DNA from: Streptomyces shenzhenensis
GTDB lineage: Bacteria; Actinomycetota; Actinomycetes; Streptomycetales; Streptomycetaceae
Assembly: GCF_021462265.1 (NCBI RefSeq)
Contig: NZ_JAJONF010000002.1
Span: 62,001-126,000, forward strand
Direction of reading: 5' to 3'
DNA: 64,000 nt
The notes beneath the pieces are model-generated. The model did no database searches and was not told the origin of the DNA. It saw nothing but the letters and a program-made list of their open reading frames with translations. The position numbers and the translations under genes are program-made. Below are positions 54,759 to 64,000 of the stretch, in pieces; position 1 is the first letter of the stretch; each line of letters begins with the position of its first letter.

Positions 54759-55511
54759 TCAGTACATGGCCATCCCACCGTTGACCGCGGCCGTGGTGCC
54801 CGTCATGAACGCGTTGTCCTCGGAGGCGTAGAAGGCGACCGCCTGGGCGACGTCGGCCGGGTGTGCCAGGCGGCCCAGGGGAGTGGCTGCCACCTGCCGC
54901 TGTCTTGTCGCGTCGTCCAGCAGGTTTTCGGTGGTACGGGTCTCCACCGGCCCAGGTGCCACGACGTTGACGGTGATGCCCTTCGGACCCAGTTCCTGGG
55001 CGAGATACCGGGCGAACTGCTCCAGGGCGGCCTTGGACGTGCCCAGTGCGATCATGCCCTCCCGGGGCCGGCGGCTGAGGCCGGTCCCGATGTAGACGAT
55101 GCGCCCCCAGCCCTGTTCGGTCATGGCGGGCAGGACGGCCTTGGTGACCGCGAAGGCCGCGTGCATCTCGGCGTCGAGCTTGCCGCCCAGTTCCTCCCAC
55201 GTCATGTCCTGGAACGACTTGACCGCGTACGGGATCAGCGCGTTGTGCACGAGCACGTCGATGCCGCCCCATGCGGCCCGGACCTGCTCCACCACGCTCT
55301 CGACCGCCGCCACCTCGCGTACGTCGGCCTGGACGGCCATGGCCCGGCCACCGGAGGTCTCGATGTCGGCCACCACTTCCTCGGCCGCCTTGGCGCTGCT
55401 GAGATAGTTGACCACCACGCGCATCCCCCGCGCGGCCAGGAGACGTGCGGTGGCCGCACCGATTCCGCTGCTGGCCCCCGTCACCAGTGCCACCCTGCCG
55501 GTCCCGGTCAT
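54759..55511 (-). CDS. SDR family oxidoreductase, catalytic Tyr replaced
   Basis: A 250-residue short-chain dehydrogenase fold. The cofactor motif 'ALVTGASSGIGAATARLLAA' is intact and the 'HNALIP' segment replaces NNAG. In the active site 'GMIALGTSKAALEQFARYLA', Leu stands at the usual Tyr position of Tyr-xxx-Lys, while the Lys remains. The C-terminal 'TAAVNGGMAMY' matches FabG-like ends. It overlaps the TetR stop (ATGA) and has a strong AGGAGGTGGG site. It may be an NADP-binding regulator or use another proton donor. Confidence 0.85.
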   Translation of the reverse strand: MTGTGRVALVTGASSGIGAATARLLAARGMRVVVNYLSSAKAAEEVVADIETSGGRAMAVQADVREVAAVESVVEQVRAAWGGIDVLVHNALIPYAVKSFQDMTWEELGGKLDAEMHAAFAVTKAVLPAMTEQGWGRIVYIGTGLSRRPREGMIALGTSKAALEQFARYLAQELGPKGITVNVVAPGPVETRTTENLLDDATRQRQVAATPLGRLAHPADVAQAVAFYASEDNAFMTGTTAAVNGGMAMY

Positions 55512-56200
55512 GGGCCCACCTCCTTTTCGTCGTCGCGGGCCGTCGGAATGACCGCCCCGAGTCGTTCGTCGTCGATCGCGGGGCCGGTGGAGCGGATCGC
55601 CCCGTACAGCACGGTGTCGACGGTCGCCCGCAGCAGATCCGCCGCGGTCCACTCCAGTTCGTACGGCAGCCGGGAGGTGAACAGCCGCTCCAAAGCGCCG
55701 CGGGTGATCTCACCGAGCAGTTCGGGCGGCGCCGACAGCAGTCCCTGCCGGTGACCTTCCCGGAACAACTCGTCGACACGCCGGTAGATCACCGTGTCCA
55801 CACGCTGTTCCACGTACTGGCGCAGCACCGGGTCTCCGCCACGCCCCGTGGCGAGCTGCGCGGCGCCGATCCTTCCGAGTTCGGTGCCCGCCGCGACCAG
55901 GAACCGGTGGACCCGCACATCGAACGGCTGGCCTTCCGCGTCCTCGGCCGACATCACCAGCGTTCGCTCCACCGCCGCGAACTGCCGGTCCAGCACTGCG
56001 ACCAGCAGGCTGCGCTTGTCCGGGAAGCAACGGTAGATCGTCTTCTTGCTCATCCTGAGCTCACGCGCGAGATCGTCCATGCTCACCCGCGCCAGGCCCG
56101 GCGCGAGGAACAACCGCCCGGCTGCCTCGACGATCGCCTCGGCGCGCTGCCTGTCGTCTTCGGAAACTTTCGATACTGGATTAGTTTCCATGGTTTTCAT
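55508..56200 (-). CDS. TetR family transcriptional regulator
   Basis: A 230-residue repressor. The N-terminal HTH is 'AEAIVEAAGRLFLAPGLARV' then 'SMDDLARELRMSKKTIYRCF' and 'PDKRSLLVAVLDRQFAAVER'. The C-terminal domain (about 85-225) binds an unknown ligand. ATG at 56200 with GGGGAGG nine bases upstream. The first 20 codons are unusually AT-rich, with a GGAAAC/GTTTCC inverted repeat inside. It is coupled to the SDR gene and probably regulates this pair. The thiolase remnant lies directly upstream. Confidence 0.88.
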   Translation of the reverse strand: MKTMETNPVSKVSEDDRQRAEAIVEAAGRLFLAPGLARVSMDDLARELRMSKKTIYRCFPDKRSLLVAVLDRQFAAVERTLVMSAEDAEGQPFDVRVHRFLVAAGTELGRIGAAQLATGRGGDPVLRQYVEQRVDTVIYRRVDELFREGHRQGLLSAPPELLGEITRGALERLFTSRLPYELEWTAADLLRATVDTVLYGAIRSTGPAIDDERLGAVIPTARDDEKEVGP

Positions 56201-56226
56201 CCTGGGTGCCTCCCCGCGTACTGTCA

Positions 56227-57130
<904 letters not shown>

Positions 57131-58186
57131 GTGAAGAAATTCGTGCACCGAGGACAGATCACCAAGGTGGTCTTCGGCAGCGGCACCCGCAGCCTTATTC
57201 CCGAAGAGGCCGATGCTCTCGGATGCCGTCGGGTGCTCATCCTGTGTACGCCCGGCCAGGCGGACCAGGCTGCCCGGACCGGCGAACTACTGGGCGCGAC
57301 AGCCGCGGGAACCTTCGCACAGGCGGCCCCGCACACCCCCGTCGAGGTCACCGACAAGGCGGTCGCGTACGCCCGGTCCGTGAAAGCCGACGCGGTGCTC
57401 GCCATCGGCGGCGGCTCCACCATCGGCCTGGGCAAGGCGATCACCGCACGGACCGGCCTTCCGCAGCTGGCGTTGCCCACCACGTACGCCGGCTCGGAGA
57501 TGACACCCATCCTCGGAGAGACCGAAGGCCGCCGGAAGACGACCCGGCGGCTGCCGGAAGTACTGCTCAAGACGGTGGTGTACGACGTCGACCTGACGCT
57601 CACCCTCCCGCCGGCGACATCGGTGGTCAGCGGCATCAACGCCATGGCGCACGCCGTGGAGGCGCTCTACGCACAGGACCGGGACCCGGTCGCCTTCCTG
57701 ATGGCGGGTGAGGCACTCGACGCCCTCACCCGGTCCCTTCCCCTCGTCGTGCGGCATCCGGACGACACGGAGGCGCGGGCCGACGCGCTGTACGGAGCGT
57801 GGCTGGCCGGCACATGTCTGGGCACGGTGGGCATGGCCCTGCATCACAAGGTGTGCCACGTGCTGGGCGGCACCTTCGGCCTTCCGCACGCCGAAACCCA
57901 CGCGGTCGTCCTGCCGCACGTCATCGCCTACAACGCTCCGGCGGCCGGCGAGGCCATGGCACGCATCGCGCAGGCACTGCCGGGGGACGACCCCGCGAAC
58001 GCCCTGTACGACCTCGCCGGGCGGCTCGGCGCACCCAGGGCACTGCGGGACCTCGGCATGCCCGAATCGGGAATCGACCGGGCGGCCGAACTCGTCGTGC
58101 GGGACGGCTACTGGAATCCGCGTCCCGTGGGCCGGAGCACCGTCCGCGCCTTCCTGGCCCGGGCCTGGGCCGGAGAGACGCCGTAG
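57131..58186 (+). CDS. maleylacetate reductase, copy 2
   Basis: A 351-residue iron-type alcohol dehydrogenase superfamily member that reduces maleylacetate to 3-oxoadipate. 'LAIGGGSTIGLGKAITARTG' and '[20 protein letters not shown]' match copy 1, and 'ALHHKVCHVLGGTFGLPHAE' holds the His cluster. GTG at 57131 follows GAGGG. Copy 1 is at 29493-30548; similarity is high but not at DNA identity level, so the two are old paralogues or came from separate transfers. It heads the second hydroxyquinol cluster, 70 bases before the dioxygenase gene. Confidence 0.92.
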   Translation: MKKFVHRGQITKVVFGSGTRSLIPEEADALGCRRVLILCTPGQADQAARTGELLGATAAGTFAQAAPHTPVEVTDKAVAYARSVKADAVLAIGGGSTIGLGKAITARTGLPQLALPTTYAGSEMTPILGETEGRRKTTRRLPEVLLKTVVYDVDLTLTLPPATSVVSGINAMAHAVEALYAQDRDPVAFLMAGEALDALTRSLPLVVRHPDDTEARADALYGAWLAGTCLGTVGMALHHKVCHVLGGTFGLPHAETHAVVLPHVIAYNAPAAGEAMARIAQALPGDDPANALYDLAGRLGAPRALRDLGMPESGIDRAAELVVRDGYWNPRPVGRSTVRAFLARAWAGETP

Positions 58187-58256
58187 CCGTCACCGGGCCG
58201 CCCGCACTCCCGGACCGACTCCGTCACCGGACACCCACTCACCACAGGAGGACGCC

Positions 58257-59126
58257 ATGCGTGATCTGACCAGCGACACCATCACCGGAGCCGTGATCTC
58301 GACCATGGGGGACACCGAGAACCCCCGGCTCGCGGAGATCCTGGGTTCATTGGTGCGGCACCTCCACGCCTTCGTCCGCGAGGTCGAACTGACGGCGGAG
58401 GAGTGGGCCCAGGGAGTGGACTTCCTGACCCGCACCGGGCACATGTGCACGCCTGCTCGCCAGGAATTCATTCTGCTGTCCGACGTGCTCGGCGTCACCA
58501 TGCTGGTCGACGCCCTGGGCAATCGGCGCCCTGCCGAAGCCACTCAGAACAGCGTCCTGGGCCCCTACTTCAGGGAGGACCGGCCGCAGCACACCGACGG
58601 CGCCGACATCTCCGGAGGCCTGCCCGGCATCCCGCTGTTCTTCGAAGGACGGGTCGTGAACGCTGAGGGAGCGCCGGTGGCCGGCGCCGCGGTGGACGTC
58701 TGGCACAGCGACGCGGACGGTCACTACGACATGGAGGTGCCCGGTCAGGTCGACCCGGCCATGCGCGCGTTGTTTCGCACCGACGAGACGGGACACTTCA
58801 GCTTCCGCTCCATCCGCCCGTCCAGTTACCCGATACCCGGTGACGGCCCGGTCGGTGAACTCATGAGCGCGACCAGCAGGTCCCTGATGCGTCCCGCCCA
58901 TGTGCACCTGCTGATCGAGGCCCCCGGATTCCAGCGGGTGACCACCATGCTGTTCCCGTCCGACGACGCGTACCTGGACGCGGATCCGGTGTTCGGGGTC
59001 AAGGAGTCACTGCTGGAGGCCTACGACACGTACGCGCCGGACGACGGCCCCTGCCGCGGGCTGACCGACGTGCCGTACACCCTGCTGCGCCGCACCTTCG
59101 TCCTCGAACCGCTTCCCGGGGCCTGA
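58257..59126 (+). CDS. hydroxyquinol 1,2-dioxygenase (intradiol), copy 2
   Basis: A 289-residue Fe(III) dioxygenase cleaving hydroxyquinol to maleylacetate. The iron ligands Tyr157, Tyr191, His215 and His217 lie in 'DGHYDMEVPG', 'SSYPIPGDGP' and 'RPAHVHLLIE'. Spacing is 34, 24, 2 as against 33, 24, 2 in copy 1. AGGAGG five bases before the ATG decides the start. It follows the maleylacetate reductase gene on the same strand. Copies 1 and 2 share '[12 protein letters not shown]' but differ in active-site loops and may differ in substrate range. Confidence 0.9.
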   Translation: MRDLTSDTITGAVISTMGDTENPRLAEILGSLVRHLHAFVREVELTAEEWAQGVDFLTRTGHMCTPARQEFILLSDVLGVTMLVDALGNRRPAEATQNSVLGPYFREDRPQHTDGADISGGLPGIPLFFEGRVVNAEGAPVAGAAVDVWHSDADGHYDMEVPGQVDPAMRALFRTDETGHFSFRSIRPSSYPIPGDGPVGELMSATSRSLMRPAHVHLLIEAPGFQRVTTMLFPSDDAYLDADPVFGVKESLLEAYDTYAPDDGPCRGLTDVPYTLLRRTFVLEPLPGA

Positions 59127-59469
59127 ACCCTTTGCCGCGCGGACGCACTCGCCATGGCATCCGCGGGAGAACTCGCCCCGTCCGGCCGAGCGGTCGGCGC
59201 CGCACACGCCACCCCGGTCACCGGAGCGCCGCTCCGCAGGGCGTCGGCGAGTCCCGGGTGCGGGACTGCCGCGGACGAGCGCCGACAACTCGGCGAAGCG
59301 CGAGGTGCCCTGCACGCCCGGCGACCGCAGGTGAGTCACCGAGGCAGCCGCCTGCATCCTCGGGCCGCGCTCGAACGGCACGTGCGCCCACACGCCCACC
59401 GCGACCGGGAGCCATTCCCCGTCCCCGAGCAACAGACCGACGCCCTTCCCGACTCCCACGGAGGTTCCG
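59127..59469. other. 343-bp gap inside the second cluster
   Basis: An open 107-codon frame (59154-59477) has no recognisable motif and biased composition, so no gene is claimed. The flavin reductase may have its own promoter here. Confidence 0.35.
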
Positions 59470-59958
59470 ATGACTGAAATCCTCGACATGACGGTCGATT
59501 TCCGAGCCACGATGAGCCGGCTCGCCACGGGTGTCAGCGTGATCACCACACGCTCCGGGAACACACCCATCGGCATGACGGCGAGCGCCGTGTCCGCCCT
59601 CTCCCTGGACCCGGTTCAGCTGCTCGTGTGCATCGGCAACCACCTCTACACCCGGACCGCGATCGCCGAGCACGGCCGCTTCGCGGTCAACGTGCTCGGT
59701 GAGGACAGCGAGTCACTGGCGCGGAACTTCGCCGTCTCCAAACCCGACAAGTTCGCAGGCGTCGAGACCATCGACGACCACGGCGTGCCGGTGCTGAAGG
59801 ACGCCATCGCGGCCGTCGTGTGCGAGGTCGCCGAGGCGCTTCCCGGCGGTGATCACACCATCTTCGTGGGTGACGTCCGCTATTGCTCACACCAGGCGGA
59901 CAGCCGGCCGCTGCTCCACTTCGCCGGCGGCTTCGGCGCGCTCAGGGCCGCGCTCTAG
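59470..59958 (+). CDS. flavin reductase (HpaC-like)
   Basis: A 162-residue NAD(P)H:flavin reductase supplying reduced flavin to a two-component monooxygenase. The fold shows 'MSRLATGVSVITTRSGNTPI', 'GMTASAVSALSLDPVQLLVC' and 'FAVNVLGEDSESLARNFAVS', with the 'HTIFVGDV' end. GGAGG precedes the ATG. The matching oxygenase is the HpaB-like protein at 62543-64000. Part of the second hydroxyquinol cluster. Confidence 0.9.
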   Translation: MTEILDMTVDFRATMSRLATGVSVITTRSGNTPIGMTASAVSALSLDPVQLLVCIGNHLYTRTAIAEHGRFAVNVLGEDSESLARNFAVSKPDKFAGVETIDDHGVPVLKDAIAAVVCEVAEALPGGDHTIFVGDVRYCSHQADSRPLLHFAGGFGALRAAL

Positions 59959-60132
59959 CGGCTGTCCGGCGGGTCGAGTCGCAGGAAAGCAGCGGTGACT
60001 CAGCAACTGAGGTGGGAGGAGCCGCTGCGGGCCCGGTGACCCGCCCACCACCGCCCCCGACATCCGGCTCGCGCGAGGCGGGCCACGGCCGTCGGGGGCT
60101 CCGCTCGTCCCGACCACTCCACGGAAAGTGCC

Positions 60133-62352
60133 ATGACCAGCTCCGTGCCGTCCTTCAAGCTCCGCCCTCCGGCCCAGCCCCCGCATCTCCTGTCCCGCCC
60201 GCGTCTGCTGCGCCGGCTGGACGTGGCGACCGAGCCCGTGGTGGTCGTCTCCGCGCCGGCCGGTGCCGGCAAGACGGTACTGCTGACCGAGTGGTCGCGG
60301 GCCTCGGCGGCTCGAGGCCCGTGCGCCTGGCTCAGCCTGGACGCCCACGACAACGCCCCGGACCGTCTCTGGGCGGGCGTCCTGGGGGCCTTGCGCCACG
60401 CACGGCCCGAACTGCCCGCTCACCTCGACGACGGTGAGTGGAGGGTCGACGCATGGCTTGCGGAGATCCTGCCGAATCTGGTGACCGGACTGGGCGCGGC
60501 GGGACCGCTCACGCTGATCCTCGACGGACTGGAATCCGTCACGGACGCCGACGCGATGCGTACCCTGGCGGACTTCCTGACCAGACTTCCGCACGGCTTC
60601 CGTATCGTGCTGTCGACGCGGCACGTCCCCGGAAGCCCTCTTCCGACGCTGCGCGCCCGGGGCCTGCTCGCCGAACTCGACCAGCGCGACCTGGCCTTCA
60701 GCCCCGAGGAGGCCGGGGCAGTGCTCACCGAACTGCTCGGATCCGCCCCGGCCCCGGAGATCTCTGCCGCCCTGTACGAAGCCACCGAGGGATGGGCGGC
60801 GGGGCTCTGCCTCATGGGACGCACCCTCGCCCGCTCGGCGGACGAAGCCGACACCAAGGGGAACATGGCCCGGGGCAGGCGAGCGGTCACCGACTACCTG
60901 GCCACCGAGGTCCTCCATCGGCTCACCACCGAACAGCGCCGGTTCCTCCTGCGTACCGGCGTGCTCGACCAGCTGAGCGTCGGGCCGTGCCAGGCCCTCG
61001 CCGGAGAGCGCGCCGGCGTCCTGCTGCACGAGCTCGCACGGACCGTGCAACTGCTCGTGCCCGTCGCCGCCGAGCCGTCGGCGTACCGGCATCACCGGGC
61101 ACTGTCGGCGCTGCTGTCCGAGGTCCTCGATGCCGAAGCGGCGCACACCATTGCGTCCCTGCACCGGTCCGCGGCCCAGTGGTACTCCCGGCACGGGCAC
61201 ACGACCGCAGCCGTACGGCACTGGATGCTGGGCGGCGACGAGTCCGCGGCCGTCGCGTCCGTCCTCGAAAGCTGGGAGAGGGCGCTCTCGGCGGGCCGCG
61301 GTGCGCAGGTCTCGCAATGGCTGGACCTGCTGCCGCCGCGCACGGTGGCCGCCGACGCGAGACTGTGCGTCGTGGCGGCGATGGCGGCGCTCTCGGCGGG
61401 CTCCCCGGTAGCGGCCCGGCGCTGGCTGGACGTGGCCCGGCTGAGGCAGACGGGGCGGCAGACGGTCGGCGAAGGCAGCACGGTGTCCGATGCGGCAGCC
61501 GTCGCTCAGGCCGTGGCGTGCTGTCTGCTGGGGGAGGTCCTGACGGCCGACCGTCTCGGCGTGTCCGCCGTCGCCGGCACCCTTCCGTTGACTTCCTGGC
61601 GTGCGCTGGCCGGTACGGCCCGTGGCGCCGCTCTCCTGTGGACCCGCAGATACGAGGAGGCGGAGGCGCTGCTGGGGGAGGCGACCCGCGACGCGCATGC
61701 CGCCGGGCACGGCCTGGCGCTCGTCCGCGCGCTGGGTCTGCGCACCGTGTGCGCGCTCCTGGCCGGTCGGCACGAACTGGCACGCATCCTGGGCGACGAG
61801 GCCCTCGAAGAGGTCGCGACGCTCGGCCTGGAGCGGCACTTCGTCTCTGTTCCCGCGTACATCGGCCGGGCCGGGCTCCTCCTCGAAGAAGGGCTCGTCG
61901 AGGAGGCGGAAGCGGTACTTGCCGACGCGGAAGCAGCGCTGGCGGGCTCGCCCCGGACCGAGGGCGAACCCCACATGCGTGCGTTGTGGCACTTCATGCG
62001 GTCACGGCTGGAGAGCGCACGGCGCGAAACCGACGCGGCACGAAAGTCCCGGGAGGCCGCCGAACGAGCGGCGGCCCGGTGCGAGTCGCCCGGAATGCTG
62101 ACGGACCTGCTCGGCCGGGCCGGCGAGGACACCGCGGCCCCCGCCGCCGCGCCCCGCCCCCAGGACCTGTCGCTCGGTGAGCGCCGAGTGCTGCGTGCGC
62201 TCTGCGGCACGCTGACACTGCGTGAGATCGCCTCCGAACTCTTCGTGTCCCACAACACCGTCAAGACACAGGTACGCGCGATCTTCCGCAAGCTCGACGC
62301 ACACGACAGAAGCGAGGCGGTCGCCAGGGCCCGGCAGTGCGGTGTGCTGTGA
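60133..62352 (+). CDS. LuxR family regulator with NTPase domain (MalT/LAL-like)
   Basis: A 739-residue signal-transduction NTPase regulator. The Walker A motif is in 'VVVVSAPAGAGKTVLLTEWS' (about residues 37-55) and the Walker B-like motif is 'LTLILDGLESV'. The middle (about 330-650) consists of TPR-like helices, and the C-terminal LuxR HTH is 'LSLGERRVLRALCGTLTLRE' with 'IASELFVSHNTVKTQVRAIF'. Such activators respond to small inducers. It sits inside the second hydroxyquinol cluster and is convergent with the oxygenase gene, so control of that cluster is likely. Confidence 0.87.
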   Translation: MTSSVPSFKLRPPAQPPHLLSRPRLLRRLDVATEPVVVVSAPAGAGKTVLLTEWSRASAARGPCAWLSLDAHDNAPDRLWAGVLGALRHARPELPAHLDDGEWRVDAWLAEILPNLVTGLGAAGPLTLILDGLESVTDADAMRTLADFLTRLPHGFRIVLSTRHVPGSPLPTLRARGLLAELDQRDLAFSPEEAGAVLTELLGSAPAPEISAALYEATEGWAAGLCLMGRTLARSADEADTKGNMARGRRAVTDYLATEVLHRLTTEQRRFLLRTGVLDQLSVGPCQALAGERAGVLLHELARTVQLLVPVAAEPSAYRHHRALSALLSEVLDAEAAHTIASLHRSAAQWYSRHGHTTAAVRHWMLGGDESAAVASVLESWERALSAGRGAQVSQWLDLLPPRTVAADARLCVVAAMAALSAGSPVAARRWLDVARLRQTGRQTVGEGSTVSDAAAVAQAVACCLLGEVLTADRLGVSAVAGTLPLTSWRALAGTARGAALLWTRRYEEAEALLGEATRDAHAAGHGLALVRALGLRTVCALLAGRHELARILGDEALEEVATLGLERHFVSVPAYIGRAGLLLEEGLVEEAEAVLADAEAALAGSPRTEGEPHMRALWHFMRSRLESARRETDAARKSREAAERAAARCESPGMLTDLLGRAGEDTAAPAAAPRPQDLSLGERRVLRALCGTLTLREIASELFVSHNTVKTQVRAIFRKLDAHDRSEAVARARQCGVL

Positions 62353-62378
62353 CACGGGCCCCGGCGTGCGGCCCCTAG

Positions 62379-62546
62379 CTAGTGCTGCGACCGGAAAGGT
62401 TCACCGGCTCGCGACGCCCGGCACGGCACCTCGCCGCGTTGTCGCATCGCCCGAGTACATCCAGTACGCGGGCGATGCTCCGCCTTGCGATGCACCGCAC
62501 CGGACGCCGCGAGCTTTCCGGCAAACCTTCCCGGCCACAGCACTAG
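62379..62546. mobile_element. MITE-like element with terminal inverted repeats
   Basis: A 168-base non-coding element flanked by CTAG on each side. The 19-base termini TGCTGCGACCGGAAAGGTT and AACCTTCCCGGCCACAGCA match at 16 of 19 positions as inverted repeats. Inside, GCATCGCCCG (62444-62453) and CGGGCGATGC (62469-62478) form a perfect hairpin. No transposase is present. CTAG flanks fit a 4-bp YTAR duplication as in IS5-family insertions. Its right CTAG contains the TAG stop of the oxygenase gene. Confidence 0.72.
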
Positions 62547-64000
62547 GCGTCCTGGCGTGAGGCGTCCTGGCGGCGGGCGTAGTTCGCCTGGGCCTGGTAC
62601 GCCGACTCCCGCTCGCTCACGCTCTCGATGCCGCAGACCTTGCGGGCGAGGTCGGCCATGGCGCCGTTCGGGGACATCTCGGCCCGTTTCATGGTGAGGG
62701 TGCGGATGGCCAGCAGCGGCGTGCCGTTGAAGTTCTCGAAGATGCTGATGCGGTCGCCCCAGTCGGACAGGAACATGTCGCGGATCACGCGGCTTATCTT
62801 CAGCCGGTCGTGAGGCCTGCCGACCGGTCCGGTCTGCAGCGCCTCCAGCCACGGCCGCAGTTCGGGCCGCTGCCACTGCCCCTCGGTGGGATAGATGAGC
62901 GCGGCCCGGCCGGCCAGGTCGATCAGCTCGTGCACCATCTCGCCGATGTGCTCGATGTAGTACGCCCGCCCGAAGTCGAACATCAGGACGTTCGGCTTGA
63001 AGATCCCACCGGGAGTGAAGAACCCCTGGTCCTCCGAACCGATCACATGTGCCTTGAGTGACTGGTGGAAGCCCGCGAAACGGGCGATCCGGGCCTGGAC
63101 AGGCGGCAGCTGGTAGGTGCCGATGTGCTCGGTGATCAGCAGTGCCAGACCGAGCATCAGTTCTGCCTTCACCATCGCACGCACCAGCGAGTGGTAGTGC
63201 AGCCAGTCGAAGACGCGCTGCGGATACAGTGACGCGTGCTGCGGGTTGCCGATGTGGAAGACGCGGTTCCAGGGGATGAGCACGTCCTCGAAGACGATGA
63301 TGCTGTCCAGCTCGTCACCCTGCGAGGCCAGCGGGTGCTCCACCTCCTCGCCGTCGCGGACGTTGCTCTCGCGGCAGATGATGGTGACCCCGGGGGTGTT
63401 GGGCGTCACCGCACCGTAGATGATCTGTTCCGCAACGATGCCCGGGCGGTAGAAGACGCCGATGTGGATCACGTCCCCGAAGGCCGCGCCGGTGCTGATC
63501 GCCTTCACACCGCGAACGGTGATGCCCTCGTCCGAGGTGCCGACCACGCGCAGGGCCGGGGACTCGGCCTGTGCGGAATCGCGCGAGCGGTCCGCCTGCG
63601 GGTCGACGAAGGCCGGCGTCGCGTTGAGATCACCGTCCCGTGCCTCGTTCCAGAAATCGAGGATGCCCTCGGTGAGGTCCCTCCCGTCGGTTCCGACGGA
63701 CTGGCTGCTCCAGGGCTCCGGGTCGTCGACGTAGGTCAGCAGGACGTAGTTGTTGACATCCGGTGTGCGCGGGACCGCCCCGCCGCCCAGTTCCCGCTGC
63801 ACCGTCTCCAGGTAGATCCGCTTGCGCCGCAGGTCGTCCTTGGAACGGTGCTGGAACCAGGTCATGGACCGCCGCACCCCGTCCTCGTCCACGAACGTCA
63901 TGACGTCCTGGAGGTCCGGGCGGTGGTGAAGGTCGTAGAAGGCCGCGATGCTCCGGGCGTACGCCCGGGTCTTCGGGTGCGTGGCCACGTTGTCGACGAG
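62543..64000 (-). CDS. HpaB-family phenol/aromatic two-component monooxygenase, oxygenase component (N-terminus beyond window)
   Basis: At least 485 residues of an FADH2-dependent oxygenase; the frame continues past the right edge (an internal GTG at 63988 is not the true start, because family members have about 30 further residues before 'ATHPKTRAYARSIAAFYD'). 'IGVFYRPGIVAEQIIYGAVT' and 'VFDWLHYHSLVRAMVKAELM' are conserved, and 'ENFNGTPLLAIRTLTMKRAE' lies near the C-terminus. Relatives hydroxylate 4-hydroxyphenylacetate, 4-nitrophenol or chlorophenols. The flavin reductase at 59470 is the likely partner. With MAR and hydroxyquinol dioxygenase it should form hydroxyquinol from a phenol. Confidence 0.88.
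   Translation of the reverse strand, partial: LVDNVATHPKTRAYARSIAAFYDLHHRPDLQDVMTFVDEDGVRRSMTWFQHRSKDDLRRKRIYLETVQRELGGGAVPRTPDVNNYVLLTYVDDPEPWSSQSVGTDGRDLTEGILDFWNEARDGDLNATPAFVDPQADRSRDSAQAESPALRVVGTSDEGITVRGVKAISTGAAFGDVIHIGVFYRPGIVAEQIIYGAVTPNTPGVTIICRESNVRDGEEVEHPLASQGDELDSIIVFEDVLIPWNRVFHIGNPQHASLYPQRVFDWLHYHSLVRAMVKAELMLGLALLITEHIGTYQLPPVQARIARFAGFHQSLKAHVIGSEDQGFFTPGGIFKPNVLMFDFGRAYYIEHIGEMVHELIDLAGRAALIYPTEGQWQRPELRPWLEALQTGPVGRPHDRLKISRVIRDMFLSDWGDRISIFENFNGTPLLAIRTLTMKRAEMSPNGAMADLARKVCGIESVSERESAYQAQANYARRQDASRQDA

Noticed and set aside
59154..59477. 107-codon frame in the second hydroxyquinol cluster
   Set aside because: No motif, no conserved pattern and composition typical of antisense-like GC-rich frames; the start of the flavin reductase lies inside it.
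63988..63988. GTG 63988 as the start of the HpaB-like oxygenase
   Set aside because: The frame continues upstream to the window edge without a stop, and family members have about 30 more residues before this point.

Overview
The window is high-GC actinobacterial chromosome, almost certainly Streptomyces. The evidence is strong G/C bias at third codon positions, many GTG starts, apparently leaderless genes, families typical of Streptomyces (DUF5133, SpoIIE-type phosphatases with STAS and HATPase_c partners, a multi-HAMP hybrid kinase, a B12-binding MerR) and a dense population of regulators. The mix of catabolic islands, paralogues and decayed genes suggests a chromosome-arm or accessory region. 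No rRNA, tRNA, CRISPR array or intact transposase was seen.

Layout. (1) 0-12.4 kb is a partner-switching and signalling block: PRC-barrel protein, ANTAR/GAF/PAS/PP2C phosphatase, multi-HAMP hybrid histidine kinase, two STAS proteins, two HATPase_c anti-sigma-type kinases, DUF5133, and two MarR paralogues around a second PP2C phosphatase. No SigB/SigF-type sigma gene is present. (2) 12.6-20.5 kb holds a MarR regulator with an MMPL exporter and a palindromic candidate operator, then a light-response-like module: ECF sigma factor, cobalamin-binding MerR (LitR/CarH type), photolyase and a carotenoid-desaturase-like flavoprotein. (3) 20.8-24 kb carries an AraC regulator, a quinone oxidoreductase and an alpha/beta hydrolase. 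(4) 24-32.3 kb is an aromatic catabolic island: pcaJ-pcaI-pcaF with a divergent LysR gene, then an AraC regulator and a hydroxyquinol operon (FAD monooxygenase, maleylacetate reductase, hydroxyquinol dioxygenase). Together these would convert a phenol or resorcinol-type compound through hydroxyquinol, maleylacetate and 3-oxoadipate to succinyl-CoA and acetyl-CoA. (5) 32.6-33.6 kb is a TDT-family membrane protein.

(6) 34.1-41.3 kb is a tightly overlapping six-gene operon resembling hydrogenase-4/complex I (HyfI-B-C-E-F-G order). Its large subunit lacks the NiFe cysteines, so it looks like an energy-converting hydrogenase-related (Ehr) complex and not a hydrogenase. Upstream is an ArsR-type gene with an unusual run of Leu-to-Pro differences and a near-perfect 30-bp palindrome. 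A second copy of the palindrome core lies upstream of a STAS/HATPase pair. (7) 43.4-50 kb is a patchwork: PhnA, MFS and aldo/keto reductase fragments, DUF6884, an MFS exporter flanked by a 44-bp direct repeat, SnoaL, a GlxA-type regulator and a broken TDT gene. (8) 50.1-53 kb is an E1-only 2-oxoglutarate dehydrogenase. (9) 53.7-56.6 kb has an NMT1-like protein, an SDR without the catalytic Tyr, a TetR regulator and a broken thiolase. (10) 57.1-64 kb is a second hydroxyquinol cluster with a two-component monooxygenase (HpaB-type oxygenase plus flavin reductase), maleylacetate reductase, hydroxyquinol dioxygenase and a large LuxR regulator. A MITE-like element sits exactly at the oxygenase stop codon.

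The two hydroxyquinol clusters use different hydroxylation chemistry but converge on the same intermediates. The second cluster appears to have lost its own thiolase and probably depends on pcaIJF of the first.
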